This document shows, in pieces, positions 43,635-52,272 of a stretch of 64,000 bases of DNA. Numbering within the stretch: the stretch's first letter is position 1; the number at the start of each line of letters is the position of its first letter. A program made the position numbers and the translations under genes. This DNA is from JBQLZQ01 sp052168355 (lineage in GTDB: Bacteria > Pseudomonadota > Alphaproteobacteria > DSM-16000 > Inquilinaceae). Below the pieces are notes generated by a model. That model was not told the origin of the DNA. It did no database searches and saw nothing but the letters and a program-made list of their open reading frames with translations. The stretch lies in the NCBI GenBank assembly GCA_052168355.1, contig JBQLZQ010000024.1, positions 12,755 to 76,754 of the forward strand, in the 5' to 3' direction.

Positions 43635-44846
43635 ATGGCAAACACTCCCCGGCACGCCCGGATCCTGATCTACAGCCACGACAGTTTCGGCCTGGGACAC
43701 CTGCGCCGGTGCCGGGCCATTGCCCATGCCCTGGTGGAGCGAGACCAGGACGTCTCAGTGCTGATCGTGTCGGGATCGCCGATCATCGGCAGCTTCGACT
43801 TTCGCGCCCGCGTCGACTTTATCCGCGTGCCCGGGGTGATCAAGCTGCGCAACGGCGACTATACCTCGCTGAACCTGCACATCGACACCGACGAGACGAT
43901 GGCCCTGCGGGCGTCGATCATCGAGCACACGGCGGAGATCTTCGATCCCGACCTGATGCTGATCGACAAGGAACCGCTGGGGCTGCGCGGCGAGGTGAAG
44001 AGCACCCTGGAGATGCTCAAGGCGCGCGGCACCGTTCTGGCGCTGGGCCTGCGCGACGTGATGGACGATCCGGTGTCGCTGAGTTCGGAATGGGAGCGCA
44101 AGAACGTCCTGCCGGCGCTCGAGACCCTCTACGATCACATCTGGATCTACGGGCTGCCGGGGTTCTGCGACCCGCTGGCCGGGCTCGACCTGCCGGAGTC
44201 GGTGCTGGCCAAGATGACCTATACCGGGTACCTGCGGCGCCGCGCCACCGAGGCGGCGCCCAGCGTCAACCCGGCGCTGGACAAGCCCTATATCCTGGTC
44301 ACGCCGGGCGGCGGCGGCGATGGCGAGGCCCTTGTCGACTGGGTGCTGCGGGCCTACGAGACGGACCAGGACCTGCCGTTTCCCGCCCTGGTGGTACTGG
44401 GGCCCTTCATGCAGCGCGACCGACAGACCGAATTCTGCGTCCGGGCGGAAAAGCTGGCCGATGTCGAGATGATCACCTTCGACGCCCATCTGGAGAACCT
44501 GATGGCCCGGGCGGTCGGCGTGGTCGCCATGGGCGGCTACAACACCTTCTGCGAGATCCTGTCGTTCGACAAGCGCGCCCTGCTGATGCCGCGCATGGAA
44601 CCGCGGCGCGAGCAGCTTATCCGTACCACCCGGGCGCGGGACCTGGGATTGGTCCAGACGTTGGACCGTGTCGGCATCGACGATGCCGGGCGCATGGCCG
44701 CGGCGCTGCGGCGTCTGCCCGACCAGTCGCCGCCGTCGGCGGTGGCGGTGCCGGGCCTCCTGGACGGGCTGGACCGGCTGAGCGCGTTGATCCAGGACGC
44801 GATCGGCCGCCGGCACACGACCCGCCCGGCCCGCAAACGGGCCTGA
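43635..44846 (+). CDS. Glycosyltransferase, GT-B fold (COG4671-like)
   Basis: The 403-aa protein opens ARILIYSHDSFGLGHLRRCR, the nucleotide-sugar-enzyme start of the MurG/COG4671 kind. It has a C-terminal half with PYILVTPGGGGDGEAL and VAMGGYNTFCEILSFDKRALLMPR, where the donor is held. The acceptor is unknown. The ATG at 43635 is used; an ATG at 43572 preceded by GAGGGAAC would add 21 residues that do not look conserved. It is the first gene of the long plus-strand cluster, 190 bp from the divergent ABC gene. Confidence 0.82.
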   Translation: MANTPRHARILIYSHDSFGLGHLRRCRAIAHALVERDQDVSVLIVSGSPIIGSFDFRARVDFIRVPGVIKLRNGDYTSLNLHIDTDETMALRASIIEHTAEIFDPDLMLIDKEPLGLRGEVKSTLEMLKARGTVLALGLRDVMDDPVSLSSEWERKNVLPALETLYDHIWIYGLPGFCDPLAGLDLPESVLAKMTYTGYLRRRATEAAPSVNPALDKPYILVTPGGGGDGEALVDWVLRAYETDQDLPFPALVVLGPFMQRDRQTEFCVRAEKLADVEMITFDAHLENLMARAVGVVAMGGYNTFCEILSFDKRALLMPRMEPRREQLIRTTRARDLGLVQTLDRVGIDDAGRMAAALRRLPDQSPPSAVAVPGLLDGLDRLSALIQDAIGRRHTTRPARKRA

Positions 44847-44864
44847 CGGCAGGCTGCCCCGGAC

Positions 44865-46130
44865 ATGAGTCATGGCATCGATCATGCCGGCGGCGGGCGC
44901 ACCGCTATCGTCGTCAAGGGGTATCCACGGTTGTCGGAAACCTTTATCGCCCAGGAGATCCTGGGGTTGCAGCAGCGTGGGCAGCGCCAGATCATCGTGT
45001 CGCTGCGCCATCCCACCGACACCAAGGTGCATGCGCTCAACCGGCACATCACGGCCCCGGTCCTGTATCTGCCGGAATATCTGAAGGACGATCCCAAGCG
45101 GGTCGTGCAAGGCTGGCTGTGGTCCCGCCGCCAGCCCGGCTACGCCATGGCGCGCGCCGCCTTTCTGCGCGATCTGCGCCGCGACCCGACGCCAAACCGG
45201 ATCCGCCGCTTTGGCCAGGCCTGCGTGCTGGCCCGCGAGCTGCCGGCCGACGTCGGCTGGCTGCACAGCCACTACCTGCACACCCCGGCGTCCGTGACCC
45301 GGTACGCGGCAATGATCGGCGGCCGGCGCTGGAGCTTTTCGGCCCACGCCAAGGACATCTGGACCACCCCGCCCTGGGACCTGCGCGACAAGCTTCGCGA
45401 AGCCGCCTGGGGGGCCACCTGCACGGCCGCCAACCGCGCCTATCTGGCGGAGCTGGCGCCGAACCCCGATGTCGTGTCGCTGATCTATCACGGGCTCGAT
45501 TTCGACCGGTTCCCATTGCCGCGGGAACGGCCGCCCCGGGACGGCAGCGACCCGGACGATCCGGTCCGGCTGCTGTCGGTCGGCCGCGCCGTGGAGAAAA
45601 AGGGCTATGACGACCTGCTGACCGCGCTGGCCCGTCTGCCGCCCGCCCTGCACTGGCGCCTGACCCATATCGGCGGCGGACCGCTGTTGCCCGGCCTTCG
45701 CGATCAGGCGACATCGTTGGGACTGGACGGGCGGATCGACTGGCGGGGCGCCCAGGCCCAGGAGGACGTGATCGCCGAATACGAGAAGGCCGATCTGTTC
45801 GTCCTGGCGGCCAAGGTGGCGGCCAGCGGCGACCGCGACGGGCTGCCCAACGTGCTGATGGAGGCTCAGGCGACCGGTCTGGCCTGCCTGGCCACCGCCG
45901 TGTCGGCCATCCCGGAGCTGATCGATCACGGGCAGACCGGCTGGCTGGTGCCGCCCGACGACCCCAGGGCGCTGGCGCCGGCCCTGGTCCGCGCCCTCTC
46001 GGACCCGAAGGAAAGGGCCCGCATCGGCCGGGCCGGGGCCGTGCGGGTGCGGCGAGACTTCACCTTCGACGCCGGCCTCGACAGGCTGGCCGCGAAATTC
46101 GGGCAGCCGCCGAGGGCATCCGTCGCGTGA
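44865..46130 (+). CDS. GT4-family glycosyltransferase
   Basis: The 421-aa enzyme has an N-terminal acceptor domain starting AIVVKGYPRLSETFIAQEI, with HSHYLHTPASV and FSAHAKDIW. The GT4 donor domain has VRLLSVGRAVEKKGYDDLL and DGLPNVLMEAQATGLACLATAVSAIPELI (the Glu-x7-Glu region). It resembles colanic-acid and similar exopolysaccharide transferases. It begins 19 bp after the previous gene, and its stop overlaps the next GTG. Confidence 0.9.
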   Translation: MSHGIDHAGGGRTAIVVKGYPRLSETFIAQEILGLQQRGQRQIIVSLRHPTDTKVHALNRHITAPVLYLPEYLKDDPKRVVQGWLWSRRQPGYAMARAAFLRDLRRDPTPNRIRRFGQACVLARELPADVGWLHSHYLHTPASVTRYAAMIGGRRWSFSAHAKDIWTTPPWDLRDKLREAAWGATCTAANRAYLAELAPNPDVVSLIYHGLDFDRFPLPRERPPRDGSDPDDPVRLLSVGRAVEKKGYDDLLTALARLPPALHWRLTHIGGGPLLPGLRDQATSLGLDGRIDWRGAQAQEDVIAEYEKADLFVLAAKVAASGDRDGLPNVLMEAQATGLACLATAVSAIPELIDHGQTGWLVPPDDPRALAPALVRALSDPKERARIGRAGAVRVRRDFTFDAGLDRLAAKFGQPPRASVA

Positions 46131-47254
46131 AGGTTGCCTTTTACGCGCCGATGAAACCGCCCGGCCACGCGGTGCCGTCGGGCGATCGGCGCATGGCCCG
46201 GCTGTTCATGGCGGCGCTTCGGCGCGGCGGTCATCGGGTGACGCTGGCGTCGCGTCTGCGGGCCTGGGACGACGGCACCGACCCCGGCCGGCCGGCCCGC
46301 ATCCGGCGGCGGGCCGAGGCGGTGGCGCACCGGCTGATCGACCGGTGGCGCACCGGAGCGGGGCGGCCGGACGCCTGGTTCACCTATCACCTGTATCACA
46401 AGGCGCCGGACTGGATCGGACCGCCGGTGTGCGGCGCGCTGGATCTTCCCTATATCGCCGCCGAGGCGTCCTACGCCGGCAAGCGCGCCACCGGACCGTG
46501 GGCGGAGGGTCTGGCCGCGACCGTCGCCGCCCTGGGCCGGGCCGACGCGGTGGTCGCCCTGTCGGCGGTGGACGAAGTCGGGTTGCGCCGGGTCGTCCCG
46601 GACCCCGGCCGCATCGTGCGCATGGCGCCGTTTCTGGATCCGGCCCCCTTTGTCCGCGCCGCCGCCCGGCGCGGGTCCGCCCGCCGCCGGCTGTGGCGCG
46701 ACGATCCCGGTCCCTGGCTTTTGGCGGTCGGCATGATGCGGGACGGCGACAAGGCCCGGTCCTACGCGGTGCTGGCCGAATCCCTGGACCGTCTGGGGGA
46801 CCGGCTGGGGGACCGGCCCTGGCGTCTGGCCGTGGCCGGCGACGGTCCGGCGCGGGACGCCGTCCTGGCCCGGTTCCGGCCCGAGCGCCTGAAGTGGCTG
46901 GGGACGCTGGACCTGCCGGCCCTGGCCGACGCCTATGCCGCCGCCGACCTGTTGGTCTGGCCGGCCATCAACGAGGCCTTTGGCATGGCCCTGCTGGAAG
47001 CCCAGGCGTCGGGGCTGCCCGTGGTTGCCGGCGACAGCGGCGGCGTGCCGGAAATCGTGCGGCACGAACGAACAGGACTGGTAACGCCGGCCGGAGACGC
47101 CGCCGCCTTCGCCGCCGCGATCGGCCGGCTTCTGGACCGGCCCGACGAACGCCGCGCCATGGGCGAGGCCGCGTCACGCCATGTCCACACCGACCATGGG
47201 CTGGACCGCGCCGCCGGTCTTCTGGACGCGGTTCTGAAACGGGTGCGGCGATGA
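46127..47254 (+). CDS. GT4-family glycosyltransferase
   Basis: The 375-aa enzyme starts (GTG overlapping the previous stop) KVAFYAPMKPPGHAVPSGDRR, the usual retaining GT-B opening. It has PWLLAVGMMRDGDKARSY in the donor domain and INEAFGMALLEAQASGLPVVAGD followed by GGVPEIV. It probably adds a sugar to the same glycan as its neighbours. The stop overlaps the phosphatase ATG. Confidence 0.9.
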   Translation: MKVAFYAPMKPPGHAVPSGDRRMARLFMAALRRGGHRVTLASRLRAWDDGTDPGRPARIRRRAEAVAHRLIDRWRTGAGRPDAWFTYHLYHKAPDWIGPPVCGALDLPYIAAEASYAGKRATGPWAEGLAATVAALGRADAVVALSAVDEVGLRRVVPDPGRIVRMAPFLDPAPFVRAAARRGSARRRLWRDDPGPWLLAVGMMRDGDKARSYAVLAESLDRLGDRLGDRPWRLAVAGDGPARDAVLARFRPERLKWLGTLDLPALADAYAAADLLVWPAINEAFGMALLEAQASGLPVVAGDSGGVPEIVRHERTGLVTPAGDAAAFAAAIGRLLDRPDERRAMGEAASRHVHTDHGLDRAAGLLDAVLKRVRR

Positions 47255-47835
47255 CCCTGTTCGCGGTGCTGCGCCACGGCCCGACCGAATGGAACGAGAC
47301 GGGCATCATTCAGGGTCGGAGCGATGTTCCCCTGTCGCCGGCCGGGCGCGCCGCGGTCGCGCGCTGGCGGCTGCCGCCGGACCTGGACGGCTATCGCTGG
47401 CTGACCAGCCCGCTGATCCGGGCCGCCGAAACCGCCCGCCTGCTGGGGCGGGACCCGACGGAGGACCCGCGGCTGGCCGAGATGGATTGGGGCGCCTGGG
47501 AAGGCCGGAGCCTGGCCGCGCTGCGGGCGGAACTGGGCCCGGCGCTGACCGAGATGGAGGCCACCGGGTTGGAACTCAGGGGACCGGGCGGGGAATCGCC
47601 GCGCGACGTGCAGGACCGGCTGCGGCCGCTGCTGGCCGAGCTGGCCCGCGACGGACGGCCGACGGCGGCGGTCTGTCACAAGGGCGTCATCCGGGCGCTC
47701 TATGCCTTGGCGACAGGCTGGGACATGACCGGAAACCCGCCGACCAAGCTGCGCGACGGGTGCTGGCATCGCTTTCGCCTGGCGCCCGACGGAGCGCCCC
47801 ACGAGGACGAATTGAACATGCCGCTCCTGCCGTGA
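47251..47835 (+). CDS. Histidine phosphatase family protein
   Basis: The 194-aa protein shows LFAVLRHGPTEWNETGIIQGR (RHG, phospho-His motif), LTSPLIRAAETARLL, LAEMDWGAWEGRS and AVCHKGVIRALYAL (second catalytic His). This is the phosphoglycerate-mutase-like phosphatase fold. Within this cluster it may remove a phosphate from a sugar or lipid intermediate. It overlaps both neighbours by 4 bp. Confidence 0.9.
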   Translation: MTLFAVLRHGPTEWNETGIIQGRSDVPLSPAGRAAVARWRLPPDLDGYRWLTSPLIRAAETARLLGRDPTEDPRLAEMDWGAWEGRSLAALRAELGPALTEMEATGLELRGPGGESPRDVQDRLRPLLAELARDGRPTAAVCHKGVIRALYALATGWDMTGNPPTKLRDGCWHRFRLAPDGAPHEDELNMPLLP

Positions 47836-48986
47836 AGACTTTCGTCTACGTCCAGCATCTGCTGGGCATCGGCCATGTGCGGCGGGCGTCGCTGATCACC
47901 CGGGCCATGGTCGATGCCGGCCAGTCGGTGACCGTGGCCTATGGCGGCGTGCCGGTCGCCGGTATCGATTTCGGCGCGGTCCGGATGGTCCACCTGCCGG
48001 CGGCATCGGTGGCCAACGAGCGGTTCCGGCCCATCCTGGACGACAGGGGCCAGCCGATCGACGATGCCTGGTGCGACCGGCGGCGCCAGGCGCTGCTGGA
48101 CCTGTATGACGAGGTTCGCCCCGACGCCGTGATGACGGAAACCTTTCCGTTCGGGCGCCGCGCCTTTCGCTTTGAGCTGGAGCCGCTGCTGGACCGGGCC
48201 CGACGGGACCGGCCGCGCCCGCTGATCGCCTGTTCGGTGCGCGACATCCTGGTGACCGAGCACAATTCGGAAAAGGAACGCTACATGGCGGACGCCGCGC
48301 GGCGGTGGTTCGACCTGGTGCTGGTCCATGGCGATCGGCGACTGATCCCCCTGGAGGCGACCTTTCCCCTGACCGACCGTATCGCCGACCTGATCCGCTA
48401 CACCGGCTATGTCGCGCCGCCGGAACCCGATGCCGGCCGGACCCGGTCCAGCGACGGAACCGGCGAGGTCATCGTATCGGTCGGCGGCGGGGCGGTGGGC
48501 GAAGGCTTGCTGCGCACCGCCCTTCTGACCCGTCCCTTGACCGCGCTGGCCGCCGCGCCCTGGCGGCTGTTGGCCGGCCCCAACCTTGGCGAAGACGTCT
48601 TCCGGGAGTTGCGGGCGGAGGCCGGACAAGGGGTCGTCGTGGAACGCGCCCGTCCCGATTTCCCGTCGCTGCTGCGCCGCTGCCGCCTGTCGATCAGTCA
48701 GGCCGGATACAATACCGTGCTGGATGTCGTGCGGGCCCGGTGCCGGGCGGTGGTGGTGCCGTTCGCGGCCGGGACCGAGACCGAACAATCCCTGCGGGCC
48801 GACCTGCTGGCGGCCCGCGGCTGGCTGCACACCTTGTCGGAAACCGACCTGTCGCCGGCGGGCCTGGCCGACGCGATCGCCCGCTGTCTGGCGGCCGCGC
48901 CGCCGAGTCCCGACGGCATTTCCCTGGATGGTGGCGCCGAAACCGCAAGATTGATCGCGGCGGGTGGCGAGTCAGGGGTGTCGTAA
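47832..48986 (+). CDS. Glycosyltransferase, GT-B fold (COG4671-like), second copy
   Basis: The 384-aa protein begins (GTG) KTFVYVQHLLGIGHVRRASL, closely parallel to the first gene of the cluster, and has EVIVSVGGGAVGEGLL plus the donor segment LSISQAGYNTVLDVVRARCRAVVVPFA. The shared GHxRR opening and GYNT motif mark the pair as paralogues. Together with the two GT4 enzymes the cluster has four transferases, enough for a short repeating unit. It overlaps the phosphatase gene by 4 bp. Confidence 0.85.
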   Translation: MKTFVYVQHLLGIGHVRRASLITRAMVDAGQSVTVAYGGVPVAGIDFGAVRMVHLPAASVANERFRPILDDRGQPIDDAWCDRRRQALLDLYDEVRPDAVMTETFPFGRRAFRFELEPLLDRARRDRPRPLIACSVRDILVTEHNSEKERYMADAARRWFDLVLVHGDRRLIPLEATFPLTDRIADLIRYTGYVAPPEPDAGRTRSSDGTGEVIVSVGGGAVGEGLLRTALLTRPLTALAAAPWRLLAGPNLGEDVFRELRAEAGQGVVVERARPDFPSLLRRCRLSISQAGYNTVLDVVRARCRAVVVPFAAGTETEQSLRADLLAARGWLHTLSETDLSPAGLADAIARCLAAAPPSPDGISLDGGAETARLIAAGGESGVS

Positions 48987-49043
48987 CAGGGCGGAGCCGC
49001 TTTATAGTGATCCCAAACAAGAACACCCAACAGGTGAGGCTTT

Positions 49044-49865
49044 ATGGTACGAGCGTCCCCCGCTGCACCCAGCCCGGACCGCGCCATGCCCGCAGCCACC
49101 GGCTGGTCGGCGCTGGCGGCGGAGCTGGAGGCGTGGCGCGCGGCCGGCATCAAGGCCCGCCTGTGGTGGCGGGACGACGATGCGGCGGCGCCGGGTCCGG
49201 CGCTGGACCGGCTGCTGGATCTGGCCGCGCGGTCCGGCGTGCCGCTGGCGCTGGCGGTCATCCCGGCCCACGCCACGGCGGCGCTGGCCCGGCGGCTGGA
49301 GCGGGCGCCGTTCGTCACGGTGCTGCAGCACGGGTGGCGCCATGCCGATCACGCCGAACCCGGCGCCAAGAAGATCGAGATCCGCGACGACACCGGCGAC
49401 GGTCGCGGGGCCGCCCGTGTGGATGCCGATCTTGCCGCCGGCGCCGCGCGGCTGTCGGATCTATTCGGCGCCCGCGCCCTGAAGGTGCTGGTGCCGCCGT
49501 GGAACCGGATCGGCGAGGGTGTGACCGGCCGGCTGCCGGCGCTGGGCCTGACCGGGATCAGCCTGTTCGGCGGTGCCGGCGGCACCGGACCGCCGCGCCG
49601 CGTCGACACCCATATCGACATCGTCGACTGGCACCGGGGCCGCGGCTTCGTCGGCGACGACCGGGCCCTGACCGCCTGCGTCTCGGCTTTGGCCGACCGG
49701 CGCCGGGGCCGCGTGGAACCGGCGGCGCCCGTTGGGCTTCTGACCCATCATCGCGATCACGACGCGGGCTGCTGGCGGTTCATCGAGGCCTTTTTGGCGG
49801 CCACGAAGGACCACCCCGCCGTCGCCTGGCAGGCGGCCGACACCCTGTTCGGCGATCAGCCGTGA
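49044..49865 (+). CDS. Polysaccharide deacetylase-like (NodB-fold) protein
   Basis: The 273-aa product has a shortened NodB-like barrel: LWWRDDDAAAPGPALDRLLDL supplies the metal/catalytic Asp pair, VPLALAVIPAHATAAL the next strand and VLQHGWRHADH the metal His pair, with LTHHRDHD near the end. Members remove acetyl groups from sugars. No signal peptide is seen, so it would act in the cytoplasm on precursors. AGGTGAGG precedes the ATG at 49044; a later ATG at 49086 is possible. The stop overlaps the next GTG. Confidence 0.75.
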   Translation: MVRASPAAPSPDRAMPAATGWSALAAELEAWRAAGIKARLWWRDDDAAAPGPALDRLLDLAARSGVPLALAVIPAHATAALARRLERAPFVTVLQHGWRHADHAEPGAKKIEIRDDTGDGRGAARVDADLAAGAARLSDLFGARALKVLVPPWNRIGEGVTGRLPALGLTGISLFGGAGGTGPPRRVDTHIDIVDWHRGRGFVGDDRALTACVSALADRRRGRVEPAAPVGLLTHHRDHDAGCWRFIEAFLAATKDHPAVAWQAADTLFGDQP

Positions 49866-50386
49866 CCGAGCACCGTTATCCCCCTTCGGTCCTGATTGGC
49901 GACGGTCTGCGCGGCGGCGTCGGGCTGGCCCTGACGGCGGGACCCCTGATCGCCCTCGACGTGCACTGGATCGTCGGGTGGGTGCTGGGCGCGGGCGTTG
50001 TCCTGTTCGGGGCGTTCCTGGCCCGCACCGCCCTGCGCGGCCTGACCGTCGTGCGGGTCGGCGACCAGGGCATCGCCACGGACGGCCCGCTGGGACGAAC
50101 CATCGCCTGGCCGTCGCTGACCGACATGCGCCTGAACTATTACGCGGTCAAACGCAACCGGCCCGATGGCTGGATGTACCTGGTCCTCAAGGGCGACCGG
50201 CGGACCTTGAAACTGGAATCCACCCTCAGCGGGTTCGAGGACATCGTGGACCGGGCCTTTCAGGCGGCGCGGCACAACGGCGTGGCCGTGGGCGAAACCA
50301 CGGTCACCAATCTGGTGGCCCTGGGAATCGCGACGCCGGATCCGGAGCAAAGCCCGGCCGGCGGCGGAAAGGCGGTCCGCGGATGA
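49862..50386 (+). CDS. Small membrane protein with PH-like domain, function unknown
   Basis: The 174-aa protein has two adjacent transmembrane helices (GVGLALTAGPLIAL and IVGWVLGAGVVLFGAFLA). They are followed by a beta-rich domain (LTVVRVGDQGIATDGPLGRTI, then WPSLTDMRLNYY and MYLVLKGDRRTLKLES) like bacterial PH domains. It is coupled by 4-bp overlaps to the deacetylase-like gene before and to the ABC ATPase gene after, which joins the glycan genes to the importer in one transcription unit. Confidence 0.65.
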   Translation: MTEHRYPPSVLIGDGLRGGVGLALTAGPLIALDVHWIVGWVLGAGVVLFGAFLARTALRGLTVVRVGDQGIATDGPLGRTIAWPSLTDMRLNYYAVKRNRPDGWMYLVLKGDRRTLKLESTLSGFEDIVDRAFQAARHNGVAVGETTVTNLVALGIATPDPEQSPAGGGKAVRG

Positions 50387-52272
50387 CCGGCGATCTGCTC
50401 CGCGTTCAGGATCTCGCGGTTGAGTTCGCGGTTCCCGGCGGCACCGTCCAGGCGGTCAAGGGCGTGTCGTTCCGGGTGCGCGCGGGCAGCACCGTGGCCC
50501 TGGTCGGCGAAAGCGGATCGGGCAAATCGGTCATCTCCCAGGCGATCATGGGAATCCTGCCGCGCGTGGGACGGATCGGCGGCGGGCGGATCCTGTTCAA
50601 CGACCCGCGAACGCCCGGCGAGACGATCGACCTGGCCGCCCTGGATGTCGACGGCAAGGCCTACCGGGACATCAGGGGCGGCCGGATCTCGATCATCTTT
50701 CAGGAGCCGATGACGTCGCTGTCGCCGTTGCATTCGGTCGGCAACCAGATCCGCGAAGCCGTGCGCCTGCACCGCGACGTGACGGTTGCCGAAGCGCAGG
50801 ATTTGAGCCAGGAGATGCTGGGTCTGGTCGGGTTTCCCGATCCGCGCAAGGCGCTCAAGACCTATCCGTTCGAGCTTTCCGGCGGCCTGCGCCAACGTGC
50901 CATGATCGCCATGGCCCTGGTCTGCCGGCCGGCCCTGCTGATCGCCGACGAACCGACCACGGCGTTGGACGTCACCATCCAGGCCCAGATCCTGAAACTG
51001 ATCCGCGATCTCCAGGGCGAGCTTGGAATGGCGGTCCTGATGATCACCCACGACCTGGGCGTGGTGGCCAATGTCGCCGACGAAGTGGTGGTGATGTATC
51101 AGGGCGAGGTGATGGAAGCGGGGACGCTGAACGCCATTTTCGGCGCACCCCGGCATCCCTACCTGAAAGCCCTTCTGCACGCCGTGCCCCGCTTCAACAT
51201 GGCGCCCGGCGAACGGCTGGAGCCGATCCGCGACATCAAGTCCGAAGGCGGCGCCCTGCTGCGGGCCAAGGAGCCGTGGCCGGACACCGCCGACGCGGCG
51301 GGTCCGTTGCTGGAAGCGCGCGACATCGTCAAGTCGTTCATCATCCGCCGGATCCGTGCCTCGGCCGCCGAAGAGGTGCCGCTGCGGGCGGTCGACGGTG
51401 TCAGCTTCGACATCAAGCGCGGCGAATGCCTGGGCCTGGTCGGGGAAAGCGGTTGCGGCAAGACGACGTTGAGCAAGATCCTGATGCGGGCGCTGACACC
51501 CGACGAAGGCGTGGTCCGGTTCAACGATCGCGGTCGGATGATCGATGTCGGCACCTTGTCCGGCGACGAATTGAAGGCGTTCCGGCAGAGGATGCAGTTC
51601 ATCTTCCAGGATCCTTTCGGATCGCTCAACCCGCGGATGACCGTCTATGACGTGATCAGCGAACCCCTGGTCATCCACGATATCGGCGACCGATCCTCGC
51701 GGCGCGAGATGGTCAAGGAACTGATGAGCCTGGTCGGCCTGGATGTGCGGCACCTGCAGCGGTATCCGCACAGCTTTTCCGGCGGCCAACGGCAGCGGAT
51801 CGGCATCGCCCGGGCGCTGGCGCTGCGACCCGATCTGGTGATCTGCGACGAACCGGTGTCGGCCCTGGACGTGTCGATCCAGGCCCAGGTGCTGAACCTG
51901 CTGAAGGATCTGAAGGACAAGCTGGGACTGACCTACCTGTTCGTCAGCCATAATCTGGCGGTGGTCGATTACATCGCCGACAGGATCATGGTGATGTGCC
52001 GGGGCCGCATCGTCGAGGTGGCCCCGCGCGACGTTCTGTTCCGCAACCCGGTGCACCCCTACACCCAGGCGCTGCTGTCGGCGGTGCCCAAACCCGATCC
52101 GACGCGTCCGCTGGACCTGGCCGCCCTGATGGACGGCAGGGCGTCCGAGCCCTCGGCCTGGCCCGCCCCGTTCACCGACGGGCCCGGCGACCGCGCGACC
52201 TTGATCGATCTCGGCCAGGACCATCGGGTCCTGGCCCATCCGCAAACGTCCCTTACGGAGTTGGCTTCATGA
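50383..52272 (+). CDS. Dual-ATPase subunit of an oligopeptide/oligosaccharide-type ABC importer
   Basis: The 629-aa protein contains two complete ABC domains. The first has GESGSGKSVISQ, LSGGLRQRAMIAMA and LLIADEPTTALD; the second has GESGCGKTTLSK, FSGGQRQRIGIARA and LVICDEPVSALD. Each is followed by the C-terminal oligopeptide-ABC extension (HPYLKALLHAVP; HPYTQALLSAVPKPDP). This is the fused DppD-DppF/YejF arrangement. It powers the two permeases encoded downstream. Overlaps by 4 bp at both ends. Confidence 0.95.
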   Translation: MTGDLLRVQDLAVEFAVPGGTVQAVKGVSFRVRAGSTVALVGESGSGKSVISQAIMGILPRVGRIGGGRILFNDPRTPGETIDLAALDVDGKAYRDIRGGRISIIFQEPMTSLSPLHSVGNQIREAVRLHRDVTVAEAQDLSQEMLGLVGFPDPRKALKTYPFELSGGLRQRAMIAMALVCRPALLIADEPTTALDVTIQAQILKLIRDLQGELGMAVLMITHDLGVVANVADEVVVMYQGEVMEAGTLNAIFGAPRHPYLKALLHAVPRFNMAPGERLEPIRDIKSEGGALLRAKEPWPDTADAAGPLLEARDIVKSFIIRRIRASAAEEVPLRAVDGVSFDIKRGECLGLVGESGCGKTTLSKILMRALTPDEGVVRFNDRGRMIDVGTLSGDELKAFRQRMQFIFQDPFGSLNPRMTVYDVISEPLVIHDIGDRSSRREMVKELMSLVGLDVRHLQRYPHSFSGGQRQRIGIARALALRPDLVICDEPVSALDVSIQAQVLNLLKDLKDKLGLTYLFVSHNLAVVDYIADRIMVMCRGRIVEVAPRDVLFRNPVHPYTQALLSAVPKPDPTRPLDLAALMDGRASEPSAWPAPFTDGPGDRATLIDLGQDHRVLAHPQTSLTELAS